Assembly: GCF_008831285.2 (NCBI RefSeq)
Contig: NC_045150.1
Location: 6,834,001-6,894,000 of the forward strand
Source: Nymphaea colorata
Taxonomy: Eukaryota > Streptophyta > Magnoliopsida > Nymphaeales > Nymphaeaceae
Reading direction: 5' to 3'
Length of the DNA stretch: 60,000 bases
Part shown: positions 13,033-25,537 of the stretch, one piece after another
Position numbering within the stretch: the stretch's first letter is position 1
How the letters are laid out: each line of letters opens with the position of its first letter
Position numbers and translations under genes: made by a program
The notes under the pieces: model-generated
Database searches by the model: none
Seen by the model: the letters and a program-made list of their open reading frames with translations, nothing else
What the model was told of the DNA's origin: nothing

Positions 13033-13275
13033 GGTTGTGTTTGATAACATTGGAACTTAGATATGAAGCTACATTAAAACGTGTTCTTTAGAAAGTTATC
13101 AGTTTAACAAACTTAAGATCTCAGTAACACAGATTTTAGGTTGGATTGAAAGGTTTGACCTTAAATCTACAGATTTATTTTGGATTTGGGATCTGCGGTG
13201 AAACAAATACAACTTTAGAATCTTTTAATATTGTGGATTTTGAGGACATGAGATCTGGGTGAAACAAACACAACC
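13033..13275. mobile_element. MITE with TTA target duplication (PIF/Harbinger-like), 243 bp
   Basis: The ends are GGTTGTGTTTG and its inverted partner CAAACACAACC, flanked by the trinucleotide TTA on both sides (13030-13032 and 13276-13278). A three-base TTA/TAA duplication is the hallmark of PIF/Harbinger-type elements. The right part contains a roughly 60-bp direct repeat (words GGTGAAACAAA and TTGTGGATTTTGAG), whose second copy runs past the right end to about 13310. No coding capacity. Confidence 0.7.
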
Positions 13276-13482
13276 TTAAAATCTTTTAAAGTTGTGGATT
13301 TTGAGTGGAAAATGTGAAGGCAGGTTTCTCTCATGTATTTCCAATGAATAAATAAACAGTCAAGTTAACTTTCGGCTATTTCTAAAATTGAATAGGCAGG
13401 AGATTGATTGGAGGGTCAGGTTGAATTTCCCTCATTACTTTAGTTGTCTCAAGAAACAGCCATCAAACATAGGCACTACAGG

Positions 13483-13780
13483 ATAAGCCTGAGCGTCGCC
13501 GCCAGGCCGGCCCGGGCCTGGGCCAGGAAAAACTTGGCCTGGGCCGAATAGGCCGGCCCGAGCCGTTAAGTCTGCTTAGATTAAAAAATTAAAACAATAT
13601 TTTTTTTAATTTTTTTTGTTTGAATAATATATATTCATTATTAATAAATATATTTTATATTTTAAAAATTATTTTTTAATTAAAAAATTATTTTTTAATT
13701 TTAAATGGACCGGGCCCGGGCCGAGACCCAGGCTATCGGGCTGGGCCCTGGCCAGGCTCACCGGCCCCATGCCCACCCTT
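13483..13780. mobile_element. Short hAT-like element with GC-rich ends (family B), 298 bp
   Basis: It is bounded by a perfect 8-bp duplication, ACTACAGG, at 13475-13482 and 13781-13788. GC-rich, GGCC/GGGCC-laden caps surround an extremely AT-rich core (about 13575-13705). The right end read outward-in is AAGGGTGGGCATGGGGCC. The same cap style recurs at 27256-27530, 30815-31060 and in the gene-carrying element 52113-53056. Confidence 0.85.
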
Positions 13781-13788
13781 ACTACAGG

Positions 13789-14210
13789 GGTGTTTGATTC
13801 ACTTGGAACCAATGCAACTCTAGAATCATTATTCTCATGTTCTAAAAATGATAATTATATTAACAAAAAGAGAATTTTGATTTTGCAATTATAGGCTCAT
13901 TCGTTAATCAGAATTCTAGAATTATGGTTTCACCCTAGCGGATAGAATTATGATTTCAGAATTATGGATTTTTTTTCATCTCTCTTTGAGGCACAAAGCA
14001 TGAAAGCTTTAATTCATGCATTCTATAATTTTTAATTCTTTGTCCATCAAACAAGTTATTTTTAATTCTAGAATCAAAATTCTATACTATCAAACTCAAA
14101 AGAAAATTGGAACTGGAATTTTCATTCCAATTTCAGATTGAGGTGGAAATTTAGTTTTGGAATTTTGATTCCAGAATTAAAATTTCAATCCATCAAACGT
14201 CCCATATATG
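13789..14210. repeat. AT-rich inverted-repeat element remnant
   Basis: The left GGGTGTTTGATTCACTTGG is partly mirrored by the right end ATCCATCAAACGTCCC. The interior repeats AGAATT/AATTCT words. It abuts the right target duplication of the preceding hAT-like element, so the two insertions may be nested. Its exact ends are uncertain. Confidence 0.4.
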
Positions 14211-14424
14211 ATCACCATGTAAATAGAACGCCTACCAAAGTTGCAGAAATTTGGTGAATTTACAACTTCATCATCATTACACAATGCAATCAATCTTTTT
14301 CATGGCTAAGATAAAGAAACTGGTTTTCAAGCTATTGTATAATGGTGAAGTTCATAGTTGATTTTTTGAATTCAATTTCAACTCTTAGTTAAATGGGAGT
14401 GAAAGAAACCCTTCATTTGCTTTT

Positions 14425-14621
14425 GGTTGCGTTTGATTACCACGGATCTAAGATCCACGGTGTTCTTAGATCAATGCAGATTTGAAATCCGTGGTTTTGT
14501 GGATTTGCAATCCATGTTGTGGGTAGAAGCTGAAATCCATAGTTAATTCAACTGCGAATTTTAGCTATCACAGGTTTGAGATTCCCTCGAATCTAAGATC
14601 CGTGGGGAATCAAACACACTC
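14425..14621. mobile_element. MITE with long imperfect terminal inverted repeats
   Basis: The left arm reads GGTTGCGTTTGATTACCACG and continues ATCTAAGATCC; the right arm mirrors it, ending ATCTAAGATCCGTGGGGAAT then CAAACACACTC. The flanking trinucleotide appears to be TTT on both sides, which may be a degenerate TTA. No coding capacity. It probably belongs to the same broad class as the element at 13033-13275. Confidence 0.6.
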
Positions 14622-17600
14622 TTTAGAGTCTCATAATGTCAGGCTTGGATTATCACCTGATTAGAACAATGAACATGTCTTGGTACACACCAATTGTTGT
14701 CATTTCATATAATTTACAACTATAGATGTGCGTGAAGGAGCCAAACATGGTTCCATAATTACTAATATCATGTTCATCAAATGTGAGTAGCAATTTATGG
14801 ACAACTAATGATTTTCCTGCATATGTTATCAAGATGTAGTATTTAAAGCCAATTTGCTTGTTATGTTGTCAAAAAATACTCTTCTTGTCAGATTATCCAT
14901 AGTTGAGAATTTTGTCGCATAATCAATTTTTACCAATTGATTGTAATTTTCAATCGAATAGATGTTCATTTGATGGTATGTTTTTAAATACTTAGTCTTT
15001 TTATGAAGTACAAAGCATCAAATTTGTTTTTTTTTGGGGGAAAAGAGTGAGGCAATTGTGATGATTCACATCCATATAATTGGAAGAAAATGAGTGTTAT
15101 TTTTGGTTTGCCATATTGACAACACAAATTAGTATGACAAACTGAAAACAAAAAAAAAAATATGATGGTACTTTTGGTATATTATGTGTTCACAGAGAAA
15201 GTTAAAGGATTCAAATAAGGCACAATAAGACCTTCAAGTTACAATTAAATATAAGAGCTTTCATTAAATGTGCTTTGGAGGTTCCAATACAGCATACTTA
15301 CCTTCTTGGTTTTACATGAAGAATGGAAAGAAAGATATTTTTTTGCAGTGTTGAATAATATTAAAACTCTAGATGGTTTTCCAGTAAGCATTTCAAGATG
15401 TATGCAGCTAAAAAGACAAAATTTCATAAGTTAAAGAATCATAACTATCACCTAATGATGCATTTTTTTTTTCTGGTAGTCATGTGAAGGTCGTTGCCAA
15501 AGAATGTAACCTTGGCTTTGATTAAACTATGGAATTTCTATTGTAAATCTTGTTTAAAAGTTGCAAAGGAGCATGAGATGAGAACTTAAAAAGGAGGATT
15601 TATATTTACTCTTCCTAGTTGGAAAAGATTTTTCTACTAACTTTATTTGATATTATGTTGCATTAACTTATCCACTTGGCTAATGAAGTTTTGTTATAAG
15701 GAAGGCCAATGCAATGTTGACGGATGTATCCCATCAAACGGCAAAGTGAATTTTGTACTTTGATTGTAAATTGCATATCATATATATTTACATTGTAGTT
15801 TTTACTTCTCATTTTAACTTTTTACATAGGCACCTTTAATCACATGTTTGCAACAGTTCATCGAGAAGGTTTAATTACTTTTTATATTTAGCTAAATAGT
15901 GTTTAACATTCTACTCAAAATATTTGCATGATGTTGAAACACGATTTTCACCGCCTGGAAAAAGGGAAATGGTAACTATAAAGATGCTGAAGAAATTACT
16001 GGTTTGTTCATAGAATAACTTTTTATGGGAAAGAAACATTAAGTTTACTGGATATGGAGTTAATAAAGCAAGTCCATAAATAAATACTAATTAATTTTAA
16101 TCCAATCGTTTCATATATGTAGTTTTCTTAATTTATTTTGAAAATATATATTAACATAAAGAAAAATTGATCTCAATACAAAGTTGATTGTAAGTTCTAC
16201 AAGGTCTTGCTTTTATATTCTTGATATTCAAGCGCAACGATGCAATAATATAACAGAGGAAATCAAGTGGAATGTTCTGGTGGGTATAAAATGAGTCTTT
16301 ATAATTTTATTCCATATACTTTCGTGTAGAAATTTGTTAATATTTTTTTTTTCAAAATTACATATTTTTTCTACTTTTCTTTCCATTCATACTTTACTGA
16401 CAGTCCTTGTAAGTTTTTGCAAGATTTCCTGCTTAATTGCATGCAGCAGTTTTGAATATGAATGTGATCTTGTTGTTAGAAACCGAAGACCAGACAAAAT
16501 CCACATAACATTATGCCTGCCAAGTTCTGTCCTGGAGTTTGATACCTTCTGCGAGCAATCTATGAGAAATTCAAGGAAGAGCGGAAGGTCGTGCAATGGT
16601 GCAGTCGATGAAAGGGATGAAAGATTACACCAGAGAAGTAATGGCGGACAATCGAAACCCACAGCCTGCATCAAGTTAAAGACATTGAAGCACATTGGAG
16701 ATTGCAGATCTGTCGGTCGATCAATGAATAAAATGATCGTTCTTGCATTTTTATAATTGTAAACCATTTGTTGATGATATCACTAAAACTTATAAACTCA
16801 GTCACAGATTCACATGGGTACTAGAGTCTCTCTCCCCAGAAAACGCAAATCTCTCGCTCTCTTTCCTCCCTTTCCTCTTTTCCGTCCTCCCTCTGCCACC
16901 AATTTACTAATTCATTGCATCGAGGTGAACCTCCACTATCATCGCCTTCGCCCCAGCATAGTACCCGGCCGCCCATCACCATTCTCCCACGGGAAAAAGT
17001 CATTTCCGGCCACCGGACTTTCACTTTGTTGTCCACCATCGCCATTAAGATTACACACAGCTGCATCCACGAGTGACCAATAATCACTCCACGCGGAGAC
17101 GGGATCTGAATTTTGGGATCCATCACAAACCAAAAAATTGTAGCACTCGATGAATATAAGAGTGAGACTGCTGAATTGAAACTTTAATGGTAGCGGAAGC
17201 GTAACTGAATTCATCTGAACGGCACAGACGGTAGATCGCAGTAGGATTTTCCAAGGTATGTGCGGTGCACATGCGGTTTCTCTGAGATGGAGAAAAGATA
17301 ATCCTAGAAAAATGTTTCAAGCAACCGTTGCAGGACCCCATGGCTACCCTTTTATATTAAGGGCAATTACGATTCAACCCATCAAAGAATCCATAATTAC
17401 GTACATGTATTTATGTATTATAAAATTGTCTCATACTATATAAAATGAGGTAATATCTAAAAATACAATCACTTAAGTGGATATAAATTCCTAATTGACA
17501 CATGCCGACCCACCAAATGATCCTCACAAGACTAGGGCAACGTATTATTTCAAAAGGGTTGCAGTGATGGCGCATCTGTTTTCCACCAGCAGTAGGTGGT

Positions 17601-18656
17601 GGGTGTTCGCTGTGTAGTCACCTGCCACACACTGATCGAGCAAAACACTGATCCAGCAAGAAGAAGATCAGAGTGAAGTGGGGGACGAAGGAGGGAAACA
17701 AAAGAAAATGGCTGCTCGATTTTTCTCTGATCAGAGTCTTGCTTTGCAAGAAGCGCATGCTTGGTTTTTTATACCAAACATTAGTGTTCTAATCTTTTGG
17801 TAGGGGCTCTTTGAAATTTTCTAGCAATAGTTAGTTAAGCTCTTATTGGTTAATTTTCTAAAGTTGAGCAGTGATTTGTTACTTGCCTAAACTTAATCAC
17901 CTTTTTGTAATTTTCTCTAGATATTTTAAATAGATTGTGGTTAATATTTGAATACTCGATTCAATTTAATTAGGAAATTTCATTGGTTTTGGAGTTCTTA
18001 TTTTTTGTTAATTAGGTGGATAATTAGATTAGGTAAATATTTGATTCTGACTGTTTACACTTGGGAGCTTTTCATCTTTAGACAGTTGAGAGAAGACTTG
18101 TCAAATTCATGTCCAGTAAAAAATTTGAATCCGTGGAGTTCCTTAGTTTTCCTTTAGCTTTCTTGATTTCACGTGATGTCCTTTGTTGTCCGTTTCTTTC
18201 ATTATGTCCAGTTACTTCCTACGTTTTTTTTATATATATATCCTTCATTTTTTCACATTTTCTTAGACGAGACAATATGGGAAGTGTTTGATATTGCATT
18301 TAAATTGGATTCTAATCAGGATTGAAGTTACTTTTAATAAATATCCTATGCCCGATATCCATACGTTTTGAAAATCGGTCGTAACGCGGTTTAAATTCAA
18401 TTTAAAAGTCGGATTCATATGCAAGCGTGAATTTAAAATCAAATGTGGATTGTGAATTCAGATTCGGGTCCAGATCTTATTCATTCATATCTGAGTGTCA
18501 ATATGGGAACATCTGAAAAGCAGATGCAGTTAAAAGTGCGAATATGCTTCATCGACTGCATCAGCCAACTTTGGGTGTGACTCAAATAAATCAACTGGCT
18601 AATAAGAAGGTAAATCCAAGTAAGTCAAGGGCAGAAGTAAAGGGGAGCGTGCAGGG
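14622..18656. other. Long intergenic region without a recognised gene
   Basis: Mostly AT-rich. At 16551-16680 there is a protein-like but broken stretch (see findings). At 16814-17215 a GC-richer island is open in several frames, but no known domain is seen. A short ATG frame at 17708 (MAARFFSDQSLALQ) ends quickly. At about 18300-18500 there is a remnant of the same repeat family as 18665-19078. No RNA gene was found. Confidence 0.45.
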
Positions 18657-18664
18657 GCCCTCCT

Positions 18665-19078
18665 TAGGAATGTCAATAGAATCGGATATTCGATGGATTG
18701 ATTTGAAAAAAATCAGATATAAAAAGAAAATTTAATATTCGGTTAAGAAATGGAAACAGATTTAGATTTAATAAATGGCATTCGGTCGGATTCAGATTCG
18801 GATATACATAAATATCTGATCGAATTCGGATACGAATTCGTATTGGATTTATTTTTAGACAAATATCTTGTATCTAATGCTATTAAATTTTGAAAAGTAG
18901 CAAAATCCGGTTCAAAATTTGGATCAGAATTCAGATAGAAAATTATAAATATAAAAATCGGATTTCGGATTCAGATATGACTTTTCTTTATTCGAATTTG
19001 AATCCGAATTCGAAACTGAATTTATGAATATCCAAAAAAACGGATATGATTAAGCATATATCCGATCCATTGACATCC
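18665..19078. mobile_element. hAT-like element copy (family C), degenerate
   Basis: The left end TAGGAATGTCAATAGAATCG mirrors the right end CGATCCATTGACATCC. The interior is a dense mix of GGATTCGGAT/ATCCGAATTC words. Flanks GCCCTCCT and GCCCTTGC resemble a decayed 8-bp duplication. It belongs to the same family as 25097-25537 and 38617-39014. Confidence 0.6.
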
Positions 19079-19084
19079 GCCCTT

Positions 19085-19209
19085 GCCTCCCTGCCCCCCC
19101 ACCCCCCACCCTTCTTCAAAAAAAAAAAAAAAGAAGATATTTTGGCCCATATCAAAATTTAGAACTTTAATTCGGCCCCTCTCATAAAAGATTTCTGGCT
19201 CCGCCCCTA
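19085..19209. repeat. Fragment of the GGCTCCGCCCCT-ended repeat family (family D)
   Basis: It ends with TTTCTGGCTCCGCCCCTATA after a TTCGGCCCCTCTCATAAAA segment. The same tail recurs at 22802-22997 and 35288-35474. The left part is a C-rich and poly-A stretch, so the left end is unclear. Confidence 0.5.
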
Positions 19210-19914
19210 TATGACGTGACATGACAACAATTGGCCCACTATATGTTGTGGAGATACATGAATGGGAGCCTCCTCCTTTATAACATGTTATCTCCTTAGA
19301 AGGCTTCGGGTAACATAAAAGTGGTCTTTCAGGTCAAAGGCAAGTATGTTTTAGTGTTGAAATTTAGGTGAACTTAGGTCAAGTTATGCTTCACTATATT
19401 CTGAACAATTGAAATTACATATATTTAATTTAATGTTCCATGAAAAAAAAAGTCTAGCTCACCTGTAAGCGTATCAACTTTTAATTAAAAAACAACAATT
19501 TACATATAAATATGTATAATCGTATCGACCAAGTTTGTGTGACAGTGCCAGCCAACTTTGAGCAGAAAATACGTGAATTACGTCATTGGTGCATGCACCT
19601 TTCTCTGTCCAATACTTATAATATGTAAAACTTGTATGACTAGAAATATATGGCCCTGCTTATGTAGACTGTCTGTCCTGACCCCAGCAATTAAATGTGA
19701 TTTCACCTGACCAACTAGTTGCCCTCCACAATTCAACTGCTTTTGACTTTTCCTGCTCTATCTTTTATATAGAACAACCAGTGAATGACAAATGCAGCTC
19801 ACTTATGAGGGCCTAAACTAATACTAAATAGTGAAAATGTCTATCATCTTGTTTTTTCTCAATTATCCATCACAATAGATCGAACAACGCTCATAACTTT
19901 GGGTAATAGAGTCT

Positions 19915-19949
<35 letters not shown>

Positions 19950-21424
19950 CAACCACAACATTCAAATAGATAGTTGAAAGAAAAACATGAAAAAAAGTAT
20001 GAATTAATACTAGATAATGAAAAATGTATGTATAGTGGTGCATCTACCATTTGCAGTATAAATAAATAGCATCAATGAAAATGAAATTGACCAATATACA
20101 ACTAAATGATTTACCTACAAAAGAAAATTAGTTTAAGAATGTATATTTTATTAGTTTGGTATTTTAGACAGCTGCTCTAAATTATAAATACATGTCAAAT
20201 CAGCGGACACCAGGTTGGTTCTTATCTAACCAACAGCGTAGACGGCTTCTTCTACGGTAAGTATTTGGCAAAATAACTTAATAATATTGATCCTACCAAC
20301 CCTTGAAATCTGCCTATTTTTTAAATCCCGAACCTATATACAACTCAGAATTAGGCGATTCGAAGAGCATTCTTGTCCAATCTTCAATTTTACTTCGTCT
20401 CTACGCAATTCCATTTGATAACATGAGTTCAAAACAGTGGAGTTCGAATATGCCTGTCCCTCTAACTACTAATTCCAATGGGTCCACGAAACTCAAGCGA
20501 TGCAAAAATGGTGTTGGATTTGAGATTCCAAACTTATTTTAAATTATTAAATCTACAGTTCAAATATAAGTGAATGTCTTTATAAAAAATCTCACATCTG
20601 TGTTATCTTGTCAAAAACAACGGATTTGCAGGATGAATCTGACCACATATCCATGGCTTTACGTCGTGGAAACAACGGATTTGTGGGATGAGTCGGATTG
20701 CACATCCATGTTTTCAAAATCCGCGGCAGACTGCTGTCAAGCACACCACTGCTGTGTTCAGAACAGAGCCTGTGGCTCCCCTGGAGTTTCCAGAATTCAA
20801 AAATGGCTGCCCACAAGATTACGTTCTAGAACTTCTATTTTTTATTTTATTTTACTAGCTATGAATTTGTCCGGACAGACATAGCATAGCTGATTGGTGG
20901 GCTGATAAAAATTTGTTTCTTAATTCTATTTTTATAACTTTTCTAAACTGTAAACGGTGGATGTGTTACAGGTATCCCTTAGATTAATACTGATTACCTG
21001 AAATATTTTCTTTTTCTACGACTGATCATGGTGAATGCAAATGATTTACATCCAAAGATACCCAAAATTTCTCAAGAAAGTGAATACAATCTTCTGGAAG
21101 CACAGTGGACCAATAATATCACTCAGAAGAATACAAATTGAGAGAATGAAACAAACGACAAGGTTCAGGGAGCATTTGCTCCAACGAAGATGAAAACCGA
21201 AAGCAACATATTTATGTACATAAATCAGAGATTGCAGGAGAAGAGAACCAAGAGATAGAACAGATAGCACCAGGCCGTGCAAATCCCCTTCTTTTGTAAG
21301 CAAACGACGCCATTACAGAACCCCTTAAGAGCCTGGACTTCGACGATCACCACGAGGTTCGAGGAGCAGCCTCGCTCTCATCGAGATCTTCCACAAAGAG
21401 GCAAAGGATTTGGAGCCACGGAAG
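19210..21424. other. Intergenic region, no gene recognised
   Basis: AT-rich, with a (CA/TA)n microsatellite at 19914-19949. Around 20620-20720 there are two diverged copies of a roughly 60-bp segment (ACAACGGATTTG ... CACATCCATG), a degenerate tandem duplication. The part just left of 21425 is presumably 3' untranslated sequence of the minus-strand gene there. Confidence 0.45.
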
Positions 21425-21790
21425 TCAGGGGCCGGCGATGCAGAGGAACCGCTTGATGCTGCCCTGTCTGACCGGCGCCAATCTCATGTCCGGCGAGAAA
21501 TTCCCGCCCGAGAAGCGACGGTCGCGGTGACCCAACTCCAGATCAGGGAAGGCGGAGTTGTGGCGGCGGTGGTGATTGCCGTAGTAATTCCCTGAGGTGG
21601 GCTTCTCCGGCTGCGGCATGGCGGTGGAAGAGAATCCTTGGTCGTGGGCGTAGTGGGGCTGGTAGAGCGGGGTGTGACTGGATTGGTCACCCAAGTGCTT
21701 GGACCCGTCGGAGAGGCAGTGGTACTTCCGCCGGACGTTGTGCCTCTTGATCTTTCTGTAGATGAAAGGGATCAACCCCTCCATTTCCAT
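21425..21790 (-). CDS. Conserved plant small protein of unknown function
   Basis: A single-exon frame of 121 residues starting MEMEGLIPFIYRKIKRHNVR and ending in a basic stretch plus SIKRFLCIAGP. The layout has a short N-terminal block with MEGLxPxxY and a basic KIKR/RRKY cluster, then a His/Pro/Asn-rich middle with HRRHNS, then a hydrophobic C-terminal tag with one Cys. It resembles a small family of uncharacterised plant proteins with the same N-terminal block and C-terminal tail; that recollection is not verified. No signal peptide or membrane segment is evident. The coding part is markedly GC-richer than its surroundings. A GA-rich leader and, further upstream, a (TA)n tract (22039-22076) precede the start. 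Met 1 and Met 3 are both possible starts. Confidence 0.72.
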   Translation of the reverse strand: MEMEGLIPFIYRKIKRHNVRRKYHCLSDGSKHLGDQSSHTPLYQPHYAHDQGFSSTAMPQPEKPTSGNYYGNHHRRHNSAFPDLELGHRDRRFSGGNFSPDMRLAPVRQGSIKRFLCIAGP

Positions 21791-22033
21791 CGCACAGAGG
21801 AGAAACAGAGAGAGGGGTAGAGAGAGAGAAAGGAAGGGAGGGTCGGCGGCTTCCCCACTCCTTATTATGTAGTTTCGCCGGCAATAAGTTGCGGAAACAG
21901 GCAGGCAACATCAGGACAGGCAGCCTGACGACCTTGACTTCTGCTGCTGCCAAGCACCGCGATAAATAAACCAATCACTTTGACTCGGACCAAATGTTTC
22001 ACAAGACGAAGTCGTATTTCTTCATCATTGGCT

Positions 22034-22077
<44 letters not shown>

Positions 22078-22801
22078 CTGGCCCAAGGTTTGGTGGCTGC
22101 TTACGTGACGTTCCGGGATTGTTCATTCACCATGCAAGAAGGAAGCCAGTGGCTTTCCATCTTCTCCAGTGCATTATATATATATATGAGACGGAAAGAA
22201 AACGTAAGACACCTATAATTTAAAAATAATAACAGAAAGAAAGGCAAGTAGACGGAAAAAACAAGGGAAAAGATGAAAAAACACACTTAAACTATTAACA
22301 ACAATAAAGAAACATGGTTAAGATTTGAATATTATTAAGAAGATTTGTGGTTAACTTGAAAAGGCCCACGCCCGTTAAGTATAACGTTAGTTAGGTGGCT
22401 AATTACATTTTTTAACCGTTTAAGAGGAGTCATTAACGTTTGGCATTAGTTTAAAAATGTATGCACGGAATAATGCAAGGATATACTTTAAGTTCTTTTG
22501 AATGATAAAGACTGGTACCCAACATTCTAATATCTTTTGGAATAATCAGGTGATCATTTTACGCGTAATAGAAGGTCGTCCAAATTATTCGTTTACTTTT
22601 TAATAGCACACTGACTCTTTTGAGTACAGCCACACGTTCAAAAACTTTTGGTAGTTGTTCCTGAAAGCCCAGCTCGCCATCAATTGCTTGGAAATTTTTT
22701 CTAAAGTGGGAGGTGCACTTGATCATGAGCAGTGGTGGAGCCAAGGTTTTTTAGTAGAACTAAAAATTTTTGAGAAAAGGGAGCACTTGCATTGGCGATA
22801 C
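21791..22801. promoter_or_regulatory. Upstream region of the 121-residue gene, with (TA)n tract
   Basis: This contains the GA-rich leader, a TA microsatellite at 22039-22076, and AT-rich sequence. A family-D type end (GTGGTGGAGCCAAGG) lies at about 22732. No gene was recognised. Confidence 0.45.
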
Positions 22802-22997
22802 CAGGGGTAAAGCCAGAAATTTTTTATGAGGGGGCCGAATTAAAGTTTCTAAATTTTGATTAGAACCAAAATATCATTCTTCAAAATTGTTATATAGAAT
22901 AATTGACATTTTCTAAAACTTCCACGTCATTTTTTTTAAATTTTTTTTTTGAGGTGGGGCCAGAGCCCATGCGGGCCTTACCTTGGCTCCGCCCCTA
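22802..22997. mobile_element. Family D short element, 196 bp
   Basis: It begins CAGGGGTAAAGCCAGAAAT and ends CTTGGCTCCGCCCCTA, which are inverted repeats of each other. The flanks GGCGATAC and TGTGATAA agree at five of eight positions, compatible with an old hAT-type duplication. It is non-coding. Sister copies are at 35288-35474 and, more diverged, 42194-42369; 47073-47229 has related ends. Confidence 0.6.
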
Positions 22998-25096
22998 TGT
23001 GATAAAAATTTGATGTACATACAACATGTAATTTTTGAGTTATGACAATGTGATCTTGAGAGCTAAAAAATGAGCGACATAGTGGCTGCCAGCTTTATCT
23101 TTCAATTTCAAGGAAGGATTAGTTGCAAGGTAAATTAATCCTTACAAATGTCAACATATACATGGTTTTATGCAGCCAGAAAATAAATAAACTCTATTAC
23201 TTTGGGATTAATATGCGAGACTGATATGCATGTTACAGTTTATTAGTTTATTAAATTAGTTGTCTATGTTTTATTATATGTTAATTGTTATATTCTTTTC
23301 ATTAGTCATTGGTTTACAGTTTATTAATTCATTAAATTATTAATCTATGACTCTATCTTGAGGGTCTGAAATTGATATATTTGTCATATTAAGACTGGCA
23401 AATGATATGCATGTCTACTGACTATCGGTCTATGATTTAGTTTATTAAATTATTTGTGACGTTAAGTTCATGTTTTAGGTTTCGTAGGGTTGCTACCCAT
23501 GTTAAAAAAAGAAGAAAAAAAAGTAGCAATTCGTTTGTTAGAGTTTAGCTCAACGGAAATTGGCATTGTTAGTTTTAGATCTGTTGGACGGCAAAAAAAA
23601 AAAAAACAGGTAAAGACTATATGGGCACAAAATCTGCCAGTCAACTAAGGATATTCGGTGGAACAGTCAAATATATGAACAACTCATGGTTTAAGTGGTC
23701 ATCAATTTGATTAATGCTTTCGCTCAAACATGCTTAACTTCATGAATTAACATTGGTATGATCATGCTATATAAGAGAGAGAGAGAGAGAGAGAGGAGTG
23801 GATAAACAGAGCGATAGAGTTATACAACACCAAGTGAAAAACAGTGTCTTAGTCGAGTAACAAACTGTGCACAAGGAGTTCCAGAAAATCTGCTGATGAT
23901 GAGGGAGAGGGAGGGTGAGCAGAAAAAAGAATAAATAAAACACATTCCATCTACCAAAATTTCCTTTATTGGAAAAAAAGAGAAAAGAACTTTTTTATGA
24001 AAACTAAATTGTAACCGTGAAAAAACTGATTTTATACACAATGACAGAAATGCCCCTAAACAAATGGAAAAACGTCCCTTAATACTAAGATACTAACCTT
24101 TATTAAGTGGAAAGGAAAGGTCTAAGGGCCGAGTAGACCCAGACCTTACCTCAATTTAAAAAAAAAATCACTTTTTTTATAGATAAAAATTTAAAAAAAA
24201 ATATTTTTTATAGATAAAAGTTTTAAAAAATGATATTTCAGCTCTAGTCAAAATTTTAAAACTTTAATTGAACCTTTTTTTGAAAAATTTCTAGCATTGC
24301 TCCTATCAGTACTGCCAAAAGTAGTTTAGGTTTGTTTTTGAAATTTTTGAGAAAAAGTATTGGAAAAGAGAGAACCTGAAATTAAAAAAAAAAAGTTGAA
24401 GGAAAAAGACAAAAGCCATTCGTGTATTAGATGGTCAAATGATGTTTTATATATATTGCATGTTCTTTCTCTGTTTGTTGTGTAGATTAAACATATTGGC
24501 ATTTTGATATCGACTATTCAATCTTAAAAGTCTTAAGAAAGTTCTCGTCGAAATACACAAACTTATTTCATTTTATTTATGACATTATTTTGCCATATTT
24601 CTCAAGAAATTCAAATAATAAAACATTTAACGTCCATATATGTATAAATGAATTTAACTGACCATATGAGTGCTTTACTATCCAATCATATATATATTGA
24701 ACTCAGAGCACAAATTCGATTTAATAAGTTCCTTAAATCGTAGTCTCATAATCAGATGTTAAGTCTGTCATATCCGAATCTTTTGAAGCGATTTCATCAA
24801 ATATCAGTCAATAAATAAATATACTTCATTGGCATCCATAGTCTTGGACTATTGTAGAGAAGAAAACCAGCATATGGTTCTATATGATATTGCTTTTAAG
24901 ACATAAAAATAATGGTGTGCTAGAAAGATGTCAAGCCCGCCAAGAACTAAAAGATATTTTAAAATATAATGCATTGGGAAAAACCATGAAATTCAGGAAA
25001 CTTCTATATGTAAGTGGAAGACCCTGATTTAAGAGTATTGTCTGCCGATTAGACTCAAATTCATTTATTGTCTCTAATTTATGAGATGTTCATGTT
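22998..25096. other. Intergenic AT-rich region
   Basis: No gene recognised. A (GA)n microsatellite lies at about 23776-23796. A family-D-like remnant lies near 24120-24305 (ends with CTAGCATTGCTCCTATCAG). The rest is low-complexity A/T sequence. Confidence 0.45.
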
Positions 25097-25537
25097 CAGA
25101 GATGTTAATATATTTGATTTGAATTGGATATCCGACCTAACTGTTTCGAAAAAGTCGGACATAGAAAATAATTTATTGTCTGATTAAAAAATTGGATCTG
25201 ATTCAGATTTAAGAAATGACATATGATTGGATTCGGATAAACATAAACATCTGGTCCGATTCGGATCTGATTTACTTTTAAACAAATATTCTACATCAAA
25301 TGTTCTTACATTTTGGAAATCAATCAAATTCTGTTCAAATTTCAGAGTCGGATTGGGATTTGAATACGAATGTAACAATAAGATTTGGACTGTAAAATCG
25401 GATTTTGGATTTGAATTCAGACATGATTTTTCTTTGTTCGTATTCGAATATGAAGGGAATCCGAGTATGTGAATATTTGAAAAAACGGGTATGGTAAAAA
25501 GTATATATGATTCGAATCTGATCGATTGACATTGCTA
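25097..25537. mobile_element. hAT-like element copy (family C), 441 bp
   Basis: The left end CAGAGATGTTAAT and right end ATTGACATTGCTA are imperfect inverted repeats. The interior carries GATTCGGAT/GAATTCGGAT-type words as in 38617-39014. The flanks TTCATGTT and TTCACATA match at five of eight positions. Non-coding. Confidence 0.62.

Noticed and set aside
16387-16767. Minus-strand frame of 126 codons
   Set aside because: No recognisable domain, composition like surrounding non-coding DNA, and overlapped by an equally long plus-strand frame.
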